Source of the DNA: Campylorhamphus procurvoides
Lineage: Eukaryota; Chordata; Aves; Passeriformes; Dendrocolaptidae
NCBI GenBank assembly: GCA_013396655.1
Contig: WBMV01004989.1
Span: forward strand, 729,317-793,316
Reading direction: 5' to 3'
Length of the DNA stretch: 64,000 nt
Every line of letters starts with the position of its first letter. The stretch's first letter is position 1. Both the position numbers and the translations under genes were made by a program. Below are positions 27,151 through 36,500 of this stretch, one piece after another. The notes beneath the pieces are model-generated. The model was not told where the DNA came from. It did no database searches and saw only the letters and a program-made list of their open reading frames with translations.

Positions 27151-27270
27151 ATAGCAATGATGACCTTGGTACAGGACATTTCCCGGGGAATTGATGACCG
27201 CCGTGGACCATCAACTCTCCTAGCTAGTCATTAATCCCCAGGAAATGTCCTGTGTCTGCCTTGTTATTGC
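27151..27270. other. Imperfect palindrome / hairpin (~28-bp arms)
   Basis: The left arm 27,171-27,198 begins ACAGGACATTTCCCGGGGAA. The right arm 27,227-27,253 ends CAGGAAATGTCCTGT. They pair at 25 of 28 positions, with two mismatches and one bulged base. The loop is 28 nt and contains CTAGCTAG. Outside the core, AGCAAT at 27,153-27,158 can pair with ATTGCT at 27,266-27,271, so weaker complementarity extends outward. No A-rich tail, LTR or coding frame accompanies it. Possible readings are a MITE-like or Eulor/UCON-type ancient palindromic repeat, or a structured RNA. I cannot choose between these. Confidence 0.7.
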
Positions 27271-27734
27271 TTAATTCAATTATTTGTGGTTGTGGCATAC
27301 ATTCTGTGAATATTTTATTGCTCAATCTGCTCTCCATCTTACCTTTGCTCCTCCTAAAGTCCATCTCACTGGTACAGACTGGCTCAGCTCAAGAGCAGCT
27401 CATGTTTACCAGAACAGACTAGGGTTGGCACATTTTTCCGTGCCTCCTATCTCATTAAGATATCTTAGCTTGAGTAGAGTAATAAAAAGTGTACTTTTCT
27501 CTTTATCTTAGGAATTTCATACACTGTTATGTAGGTGGAATCAGATTTTACTGGGAATAACACATTGCATATATACAAGCACCATAACAAAACCAATTGA
27601 TCCTGTTACTTGAAATGACATCATTATGCTGAAGTTTTTAGGCATGCCAGAATGATGGGATGATAAAATAAAGGTAAAAAATGAGATGATGTGATTTCTT
27701 TTTGTTAGTTTGGGGTTTTTTGTCCTGCTTTATA
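27271..27734. other. Unique non-coding DNA
   Basis: No gene or mobile element is recognised between the hairpin and the following CR1. Confidence 0.5.
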
Positions 27735-28160
27735 TCACTCTCTTTCTGGCTGAGAGAGCTGGGTTTATTCAGTATGGAGAAGCAAAAGCTAAAGGGACAT
27801 TCTGTTGCAGTTTGCTGCAGCATTGATAAGAGTTTGCACATAAGAGAGACGGAAACTTCTCAGACACGCACCATGACATTCCAGAGGCCACAGATAGTTA
27901 AAACTTTGGGAACTTGTCCTAAGATTTACAGAAAATTATTTGAGGGGAGAGGAAGAGGACAGGGGGGATGAGGCAGAGGGAGTGAAATACTGGAGCATTC
28001 CGGCAAGAGAAGTTGTGGAGGATCCATCCTTGTAGGTGTTTAAGACTTGATGGGATAAGACCCCGACTAACCTATATCAAATTAGACCTGATTTAAGTAG
28101 GGGTTGGGCTATATGCCCTCAAGTGGTTCCTCTTAAATTATTCAATGAGTCTATGATTCC
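27735..28160 (+). mobile_element. CR1 LINE 3' fragment (old, degenerate)
   Basis: Forward-strand landmarks in order are GCTGGGTTTATTCAGTATGG (27,760; the CR1 'gggcttgttcagcctggagaag' segment), a worn middle, GAAGTTGTGGAGGATCCATC (28,010; 'gaagttgtggatgcccatc'), and TATGCCCTCAAGTGGTTCC followed by AATGAGTCTATGATTCC, the decayed CR1 tail. It is 5' truncated and heavily mutated, so it is an old copy. No open reading frame survives. Confidence 0.8.
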
Positions 28161-30890
28161 AAAGCCACGTTTGAAATAATATGAGGACAACATTTTAAGC
28201 ATGGATGCCTAAATGTTATGGAGGTATGTAACATCACTGAGGCTAGTGTATCTCCCTTTGTTTGCTAAGAGGCCAACGCCAGGGAGAAAAATCTTGATTT
28301 TTAAAATGTCCATTAAGTTCTGTGCTATCAATAGTTAAACATTCATGTTAATGCATTTTAATATCTTACAGAAAGCTCCTTTTGTATAGCTAGTAATTAA
28401 ACATGCTGCCTATAGTGGATTGGCATGTTGGTATGCCACATATTTAAGATGGAAAAAGGAGTAATGTTTTATATTTGCACTTAGCCTCCAGTATCATGAG
28501 ATTCAAACCAAAATTTTTTGAAAATGTGTTGGGAATTGTTTCTGATCTCTTCTTGATATCATTGTCACACAGAAAAAAAAGCAATATTTATTTGCTAGGA
28601 AGTAACATTGCTTTGCTTCAAGACTGAATCATGTTAGCACCTAACTTCCTTGAGATTCTTTTGAAGTAGTGCCTAGCCTACTTTTTTTTTTTCTTGTATT
28701 TTATGGTTTTCTTGCTACAGGCAACCCTAGTGATGGTCTCTACCACTCCCACACAACCTTTTATGTTCAGAAGAGTCAGTGAACTAACTGCAAGTCCCAT
28801 CAGAAATTTTGTAAATGCTGTGTAGGTTTCTAGATGCAACCCTTATCTTTTTCATAACTTGTTGAGTGATGGGTCCAAGGATGAGTTTCTGGCCCATTCC
28901 ATTTGATAAAAGTAAACAGATAGACACCACAGGGATTTCAGTTTTTCATTAATGTTACTAAAGAGGCCAGGAATCTAAGTATAGGATTTTAACTCAGAAG
29001 ATTTATACTCTGTAACAGATTTGTGTGTGAATTCTTTCAACTCACTATGCATTTCTCAGTTCCCTAGCTTGAAAAAATAGGGGGGAAAAAAGCAGTCTTC
29101 CACTTTTAAGTTATACACACTTCACTAGTTGGGGGGGGAGGGGTCCAGTTTTTAAATGTTTTTGTTGTTTATAGACAACAAGCAGCATGAAGATGCTTTT
29201 GTCAGAGCCATGTGATTTTGTATCTCAAAGTGTTTAAAAGTAAACTTAAATGGCATGTGTAAGTCAATATAAAGTTTTAGACACAGACATACACATAGTC
29301 ACACAAATGAAATAGTTCCTAAATTCTTAAGTGCTGCACTCCTTTGATAGCATAACCATAGTTAATGTTGTGTCAGGGTTTCCACTATAAACCCTCTCTT
29401 TTATAACTATGCAATAAAATTTTACCCCAGGCATGAAGTACCGGGTCTCAGCACAGCGGCTGACATTTTTATATGTACACGTTTTCACACACATAAAAAA
29501 AAATATGTTTAGCTGCTTTAATGCATGCAAGTATAACTAATATGAAGAAGTTTAAGATACCTTTCATTTGAAGATATATAAAGCACATACACACACACAT
29601 ATATACACATACACATTGTCTAATTCCAAAGAACTTGTCCTTGTTACTGAAAGGGTTCTGGAGAAATACAATACAGAATTTTCAACTAGAAAACATGCAT
29701 TCATTATTAATATCTGAAGAAAAAAAAAGGTATATGACCATATATTTGATTGTAAGTTACTTTGTTCAAGTAAGTATGCACCCTCACATATGGCTCTACC
29801 TCCCACGCCACCAGCATTCCCTTCAACCCTGACATGATACACTTCATTAAACACAGAAGTGCTTTGTTGCATTAGGGGGGGTTAAAAGAAGTGGAAAGGT
29901 AGGCTCCTTGCACTTCCTATGAGAAATGAACATTGACTTCCTCTGAAGAAAATGTAAACGGATTTACTTAATTGGACTTAGGGCTCTGGAGCAATTAATA
30001 ATAGATTGTGTCATAGTAAGGGCTTTGTTTATATTTAAAGCAATAAATTACAAGTATTAAGTTTATATTTATTCCAAGTTAAACTCATTTGTAATTGACA
30101 TGTTACTTAGCCCAAGGCTTTTAAGATCTTTTAGTATAATTAAATTAATAGAGAATTATAGATCACTGCATGATAAACAAACAGCATGGACCTTAATATG
30201 ACAGATATACAGAGACTAGGCCATGTAAGTAGATCATTATTATTGGTTTTACCTTCAGCAAAAAGACAACTGAAATAGCAACAAAGATTCAATGGATACA
30301 ATGGTAAGTGCAAGTATGGTTTCTAATAAATTTTCCATTCCTAACTTGATGGTTAATCAGTGTGAGGGAATATTAGTCATGAAGCAAGCTTTCCTATCCC
30401 ATCATTCCATCATTATAGTTCTTCTGCTTTCACACCAAATACTTTGCATTTTGAAGAGACACACCATGTCCACCCTTTGGACACTTTTGATTTTCAAGGG
30501 ATTCTTTTAGTCCTTTGTCTCCTCTCTGCTCCACTAAGATTAAGTACACCATCCAAGAGACCTTTGTTGAAGCACGCCATTAATGAAGCCCTTAACTGCT
30601 GTCATAGAGAACAGTGATGAAGATCCCACACATGTCTTGGCAACTTATTTTGACATCTAATAATCCCAGGGTTTGATATCTAACTAAAAATGCTTGGTAA
30701 ATAGAGTCCGTTTATTCCTGTTTACTGTGGTCATGGAGAAAAGACAATTGTTTCTCTTCCAGCAGTCTTTTAAGGCCTGTATGAGTAAAACACTCTCCCT
30801 GTTCTTTTTTTGTGCATTACACGCATTAAAGAGCAGAATTCTCAGCCTGTCTATATAGGATCTGCTTTTCAGATCTACAACTGTTCTCTT
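28161..30890. other. Unique non-coding DNA
   Basis: No gene is recognised. A short G-rich run lies at about 29,131-29,145 and a T run near 28,682-28,692. Confidence 0.55.
29587..29620. repeat. (CA)n/(TA)n microsatellite
   Basis: Alternating CACA and TATA units; a compound dinucleotide repeat. Confidence 0.85.
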
Positions 30891-30894
30891 TTCT

Positions 30895-31479
30895 CTCCTG
30901 CAGAGTCTTACATACTTCTGTCAAAATGCCCCAAGCAGGACTCCTCCTGAACTCTTGCGAATACTGAGCAGAGCAGAAAGCTATACTGTATGTTTATTCA
31001 CTTTGCTCTTTTTAATCGTCCCAGGATAGCACTTATCTTTTCCTCAACAACATGACATTATTGACTTGTGTTCCACTTGTGATCCCTGTCTATTGGCCTG
31101 TTACTCAGCCAGTTTTTCTAGATCCTGAATTTGTGCGGCTGATTAGGCCTATCTGCACTGTTTCACTTGTGTCCCTTGAACTGCATTTTGCTTTTCTTCA
31201 GACCATGATTTCAATCTGCCAAGATCCTTTTGAAATTAAATCCCATCCATCAGTATAATGCAGTGCCTTCCATCTCAACATCACCTACAGATTTAATTAC
31301 TGCTCCCTTTCCATCATTCAGTTCATTAATGAAAACAAAAAGTAGTGCCAAAACCTATCAATTATATGTAGAATCAGACTCAGTGCTTCTCAATAAAAAA
31401 CTGCCACTTATCAATACTTTTCCTATTTGTTTTGCACTATTCTAAAGTACACTTAGTAAGAGACTGTTTCCTTGTAAGA
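30895..31479 (-). pseudogene. Ancient CR1-clade LINE ORF2 remnant, 3' half
   Basis: On the reverse strand the sequence decodes, with stops and frameshifts, into pieces of a CR1-clade reverse transcriptase. Near 31,265-31,331 it reads VFINELNDGKG...IKSVGDVEM, aligning with the palm-domain 'FADDTKL' catalytic region with the catalytic aspartates partly lost. Next toward lower coordinates come the 'DLDKLEKW...MQFN' segment (31,150-31,255) and a segment near 30,900-30,970 corresponding to the 'LLSTDEAS...' type region close to the C-terminus. The copy is inactive and much older than the other CR1 fragments here. The subfamily (L3-like or old CR1) is not settled. It continues beyond the nested CR1 at 31,620. 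Confidence 0.7.
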
Positions 31480-31615
31480 ATATAATCATAGAATTAACCA
31501 GGTTGGAAAAGACCTCCAATATCAAGCCCAACCTTTGATCCAACAATAGTGCTTACTAGACCATGGCACTATGTGCCACATCCAGTCTCACCTTAAATCA
31601 GAATTTAAGTATCAG
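31480..31615 (-). mobile_element. Younger CR1 3' tail nested inside the old LINE
   Basis: Forward sequence ATCATAGAATTAACCAGGTTGGAAAAGACCTCC is the antisense CR1 3' terminus, followed by AAGCCCAACCTTTGATCC and GCACTATGTGCCACATCC. It breaks the older reverse-transcriptase remnant between 31,479 and about 31,616, with the remnant resuming on the far side. It is severely 5' truncated (~110-135 bp) and on the reverse strand. The exact 5' boundary is uncertain by about 20 bp. Confidence 0.8.
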
Positions 31616-32080
31616 AATCAGATTTTAGTAAGTGTACAGTCAAGATATATATGGCATTTTCTTCTCCTACTCTGTCCATAATGCTTCTTTGTCATAGAAC
31701 AAAATCACATGTACTTGACATGATTTGTAGTGAAGTAACCCATGTTGACTGCTACTAATCTCCTTGGTTTTTTTCAGGTAAACATTTTCATGAGTTATTT
31801 CAGTATGGGGGTTTTAAGTTGAACGGTCCAAAATTCTCTACTATCTTCCCCCCTGTTTTTCAGTTTATTTTTATGTCTCTTCTTTTTCTTATTTTCCATA
31901 GCACATCTGTCATTGGAATTTCTCAAAAGTAAATGCAACAATCCCAGAAGTTATATTTTTGATTCTCTAAATAAATCCTGAGACATTCCAGGACCAGTAT
32001 ATTTAAAAACATTGTTAGTCTCTGACCTACTCCTTCTGTATGCCTTCACCTTCTGAGTTAATCAAATGACTCCTTTCAAT
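31616..32080 (-). pseudogene. Ancient CR1-clade LINE ORF2 remnant, 5' half
   Basis: This continues the remnant interrupted by the nested CR1. On the reverse strand, AGTAGCAGTCAACATGGGTT near 31,740-31,759 corresponds to the 'SQHGF' motif of the CR1/L3 reverse transcriptase. Toward higher coordinates the sequence follows the order of the fingers domain (the 'NYRPVSLTS' neighbourhood near 31,830) and then 'EIHPR'-type sequence near 32,000. Frames are broken throughout and no product is expected. The upper end is indistinct. Confidence 0.6.
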
Positions 32081-32199
32081 CCCACAGCTGACCTCTTTCC
32101 CTTCTGCTACCATGGACATCATGGTGTTCTCTCAACTTCTCCTTCCAACTTATTAAAAGACCAGGAATTAAGGGTCTCCAAAACCTTTCTACTGTACAT

Positions 32200-32205
<6 letters not shown>
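32081..32205. other. Short unclassified spacer
   Basis: T/C-rich sequence between the LINE remnant and the TA repeat. It may be further decayed LINE. Confidence 0.4.
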
Positions 32206-32232
<27 letters not shown>

Positions 32233-32333
32233 ATACACATATATATATAATGTTAGATTAGCTATATAGTATATATGTTAGTATATAATTATGATTATAA
32301 TTATTATAATAATTATAATAATATATAATAATA
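32206..32333. repeat. (TA)n microsatellite and AT-rich tract
   Basis: About fourteen TA units lead into (TAA)/(ATT)-rich sequence with essentially no G or C. The tract stops abruptly at the LTR start and resumes after the LTR end. Confidence 0.9.
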
Positions 32334-32481
32334 TGTTATGGGTTTGTTTGATTAGGTTTTTTGATAAGAGGAAGAGTGGCTTCTGTTAGAAGCTGCTGGA
32401 AGTTTTCCCCTGTTCTATGGAGCCAATGATAGTCAGCTCCAAAAAAAACTTCCTGATTTTGGTCTGCCCCTGCATGAAAAC

Positions 32482-32490
32482 ATATTTAAG
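32482..32490 (+). promoter_or_regulatory. TATA-box region of solo LTR
   Basis: ATATTTAAG lies about 150 bp from the LTR start, in the place and context (followed by AGTGGAGGAG) where this LTR type carries its TATA box. Confidence 0.6.
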
Positions 32491-32596
32491 AGTGGAGGAG
32501 TTGTTGGGCAGTTGAAAAAATTTGCATCTATGGATTAAAAACGCAGACATCAAGGTCAGTGCAGGAGGAGGAAGATGGGGAGGGACCCTACGGGAG

Positions 32597-33015
32597 CAGG
32601 GAAAGGACTCAAAGCTATAATTTCCTGATGACTGTGGTGATGACCATGGTGATTGCGAGCTGTCCCCTTGAAGCCTACGGGATCCACTGGGTTGCAAAGA
32701 CTCCCCTGATGGAGCAGAAGGATGCATGAAGGAGGCTGTTACCTCATGGAGGGCCCCAAGATGGAGCGGAGTCCTGCAAGAGATTTGTGGCTGGAGCCTG
32801 TGGAGAGAGAAACCTACACTAAGCAGGTACAACCAGCTTACTGATAAGAGATTGCATCTGATGGAATCTGATGACCACAGGAGAGGAGAGGATCTCCTTC
32901 TTGGGAGGCACCCCATGGAACGCAGGGGAAGGACTCAGAGTTATGATTTTCCCCTGTGACTGTGGTGATGACTGTGTTAAGTCAAGCTGTCCCCTTTGCA
33001 GTCCACAGGAAGACC
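32597..33015 (+). repeat. Internal ~95-bp direct duplication within the LTR
   Basis: Two related segments at about 32,597-32,691 and 32,921-33,015 share AGGACTC, then TGACTGTGGTGATGAC, then AGCTGTCCCC in the same order, at a period of roughly 325 bp. Related avian LTRs contain similar repeated 'gtgg agc' modules, so this is probably an inherited feature of the family and not new to this copy. Confidence 0.7.
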
Positions 33016-33164
33016 CCTGAGACAGCAGATTTGGAAGAACTGCTGCCCAAAAGAGGGACTTTCTCATTAGAAGTGGCTAAAGAAACTACTTGAGTCTGGG
33101 GGGTGATTGGAAAAGTGTTTCTAAAACTGTTTTATTTCTTATTTCTAGTTCTTAGCTTGTTAGT

Positions 33165-33170
33165 AATAAA
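33165..33170 (+). promoter_or_regulatory. Polyadenylation signal AATAAA in solo LTR
   Basis: Exact AATAAA in the expected place before the U5-like tail, about 190 bp from the LTR end. Confidence 0.75.
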
Positions 33171-33357
33171 TTTAAGCACTATTTTCAGTCAGTTTTGCCT
33201 ATGGTAACTAATCAAAGCTTCTCTCCTGGCTGCTATTTCTAATCATAAATTCCTAGCTAGCTGGTTTTTTTTCTTTCCCTCTGGAAGGCAAAAGTGGGGC
33301 AAGAGGCCTTGAGCAGTTTGGCTGGACACTGGGCATTCAGCCAGGCTCAAACCACCA

Positions 33358-33520
33358 TATAATATTATATATTATATTATATTAATAATTTGAATTTATA
33401 TATATTTTTATATATTTATTATTTTAATATACTATATTATTAAAATAATATACTATAATTTTGTTTATAATTACCTTACATTATATATTATAGTAAGTAT
33501 TAGTATATAATGTTTGAATA
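33358..33520. repeat. AT-rich tract (continuation beyond the LTR)
   Basis: TATAATATT-type low-complexity sequence of the same kind as that at 32,206-32,333. The two are most simply one tract split by the LTR insertion. Confidence 0.85.
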
Positions 33521-36500
33521 GATGTACATTGGGATATTTTACCTTTGAAACTCTTTGTCACCACATTTTGTAGATCAATAGGAGACAAAGGACTAGCTTG
33601 CTAACTTCAGTTCAGTGTTTGCCATTAACATTTCCTTTGCTTCATGGTAAATCTTCCTGTTGATGTCTTTCTGCCCAAGAGTGAAAAATATATGCTAATT
33701 TATCCTCTAGTTCCTCACAGGCCTTTCTCCTTTCCACCTTGTCTTACTTTTTGTAAATTAAAGCTATTGTATTCCACATTGAACTAAACTCCATTTCTTG
33801 TTTACCAATTTTATTCTTGCATACCAATGTGTGTATGTGTACTTATATAGATATGGATATACATGTGATGTTTGCAAATACAGATATAGTTTTACATATA
33901 TATATTTACTAGTATATGTATTTATACAAATTCTTTTGTTGTACTCTTTTCTAAACTCTCCTTTGTACAGCTTGTCCCATATTAATTCCTTATTGTATCT
34001 TTCTAACCTGGATGTCGTTTTAATTGTGCTGAAGTCTGTATTATTTGCTGCATGATGTGAGTACATCATCATTTTCTGAACTAATCCCAGAGTTGAGATA
34101 CTCTTTTCTAGCACTTGCTGTCTCAAAGAATGATCATTCAAGAAACAGAAAATTACTTTTCTGTACTGGTGGTGTTTCTGTTTACCTAATTGATTCCAAA
34201 TAACAGAAATCTTATAATTTTACTGTTTTTATCAGCCTCATTTGTCTGCATCTGTGCACTATGTCTTTTGTAGGATTGGGCTCTTTTTTTTTTTTTCAGT
34301 GGGTGGCTAATTGTACATTTGTGCTCATACAAATCTTTTGTGAGGTCTTCACTGGTCATATTTTTTAACTCAGATTTACAGAAATTTTATCAGTATTATA
34401 ACATATATATATAATATATTATATTTAGTATATGCTTTGTTATGTTATAGAAATATGTGACTTAAAACGTTATTCATATTTGATTTATAATTAGGTATTA
34501 AAGGACCTTATTGATTTTTGTCATTGATATTTGTCATTGACTATCATATAATAAAGTCTTCCATTCTCAGGTGTTATGGCACCCTGAGTTTGAAATTTTC
34601 TCTATTAGAAAACTGACCCTTTATTCGAGGCTGTTTATTTATATTGAAAGGCTCTGAATGAGGAAAGTACTTTAAATGCATAATCGTTTTTTGTTTGAAC
34701 TTTATTGGCAGTGGGGGAGGAAAGTCAAATATCACTTACAATCTTATTTTACTGTAAGAAAGGACTAAACAAGCAGGTAAAATTGCTAGACTCTCTACCA
34801 CTAAAAATTAATAGGAAAAAATTAATTTTTATCATAAAATTTTCCAACAATACTGAAAGGAACATGTGAATATCTGTTTTCTTTAGTTATGAAGTGTTAC
34901 TAGCAAAAGTGAGGGGAAAAAAAAAAGATTTCAACGTAAAGAGAGTTATCCTTGTAGATTTATCAGTTCCACTCACAATGTTGTACATCCTTGTGCACTT
35001 TTAGTTTTAGTTTTCTTAGCTTTCCTGCACATACGGGTTTCTAAATAAGAGAATAAGCACCCCCTCCAGGATACACTTCCAGCGTAGATTATTGTCACAT
35101 GAAATAATTTCATATAGTGAAATACACAATGAAATTACAGGTGAAATTAGTTACTTCATTCATGCTGTAGTCACTAGTGTGAAATAACTTCTGAAGAAAA
35201 AGAAATCTAACTTTTCTATATGGCAGATTCAATAATAGTAAGTTGCTCTTGCCATGTGGTCAGAAACAAAGAGTGGGTTTTTTTCACTTGTTCACTCCCA
35301 GAGTTCCTTAATTATTTTACCTGCCATGTTTAAGTCACATTACTGAAATATACTCCACGCAAACCTTTGCTTTCAGTTCAAGAGTTGATAAATGGTATGA
35401 ACATCACTCGAGGCTTCTTCACACCACAACCTCTTTAAAAGACAAGCACTAATTCCCTAGAATTTCATGTTCAAAACAGCCATACTATATGCATTCCCAT
35501 CTCTTTTAGGCAGTTAAATCGTTATCTTTGACTGGTATCTCTCATTGACACAGGCTTATAAGTACCCCGTGGCTAATTTGGTTCCTAAATTTAGTGCTAT
35601 ATTTTGGTGTCTCAAGTCTGGAAACTGTAATCTAAGTGACTTTGCTAACCTCATCTTGTGATAACTGTTATCTTTGGGGCTTACCAGAATTAGACTAGGA
35701 AAGAAAAGACCTGTCTCAGATATTGCTATGGGATAAATATTGACCTATCTTGACTCTTCAATTGTGACAGGTAACTCTGTGCAAATCAGTGAATCTAATT
35801 TCCAGGGAAAATTCTGGTCCCTTGAAAGTTAATGAAAGTTTTGCCTTTTTTTATTTCTTGTGGATAACCACAGCTCATTCTGACTCCCTCAAATGGAGTT
35901 ATAGGCATGGCCAAGAGCATACACTGTATCCTCATGCTCATGGTGATCCTGCGTGAAGCCGGGTTCTGATATCACTTGCTAACATGCACAGCATGGACTA
36001 CATTTTTTTAAATGTCATTAACAATATCAGGAACGTCTTCTTTTCACTACATTGGAGTAACCTGAGAAATGCTGTATAACTTGCTTTAGGTACCTTTGAC
36101 TTAAAGAGCTGATCCTCATCCTCATTCAGCTTGATTCTCACTAAATTATCTATAAAACTTTGATAAAAGCAAAAGGGGGGGGAAATGTTTTGGCTCTGAA
36201 TTTATGCATCACTGTGTCTAAATGGAAAGATGTACATTCATACAAAACCCCTTGTATGATAGTGCAGTATTACAGTAGACCACATAAACTGAGTAACAAG
36301 CTCTCATTCTTACACTGTTGCTATATGCAATTTTCTATTAATATTTTCTCATTAATGTTTTTAATGAAAAGATATTTTTAAAGGCAAACAGAAAACATAC
36401 AACATGATTTTTCAGTGTTGCCAGTATGCTTCTGGCTCCATCTTGCAGTAATTCAGTTTTCTAAATAATTCCAGTTGTTGTACTCTTTGGAGCAAATCCC

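Larger units (their letters stand above)
32334..33357 (+). mobile_element. Nearly full-length solo LTR of an avian endogenous retrovirus
   Basis: It begins TGTTATGGGTTTG and ends GGCATTCAGCCAGGCTCAAACCACCA. Internal landmarks match a common avian ERV LTR type in order: GGCTTCTGTTAGAAGCTGC (32,380), GAGCCAATGATAGTCAGCTC (32,420), TATTTAAGAGTGGAGG (TATA region, 32,483), repeated GGAGCAG/TGTCCCC units, TTTTATTTCTTATTTC (33,130), AATAAA (33,165-33,170) and the terminal CAGCCAGG...CAAACCACCA. Length is about 1,024 bp. No internal viral sequence flanks it, so it is a solo LTR left by LTR-LTR recombination. The superfamily (ERVL versus ERVK) is not certain. The 176-codon reverse frame inside it is spurious. 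Target duplications cannot be read because both flanks are AT repeats. Confidence 0.85.

Noticed and set aside
29131..29145. G-rich run as a G-quadruplex
   Set aside because: It has a G run of eight plus one of four, but not four separated G tracts, so a canonical quadruplex is not supported.
32386..32916. 176-codon reverse open frame, longest in the window
   Set aside because: It lies wholly within the forward solo LTR and is antisense to its U3/R region. Its length follows from GC-rich composition, and it shows no domain.
33764..34141. 125-codon reverse frame rich in Tyr, Lys and Ile
   Set aside because: It overlaps AT-rich low-complexity sequence (TATA/CATA units) that generates such residues on either strand.
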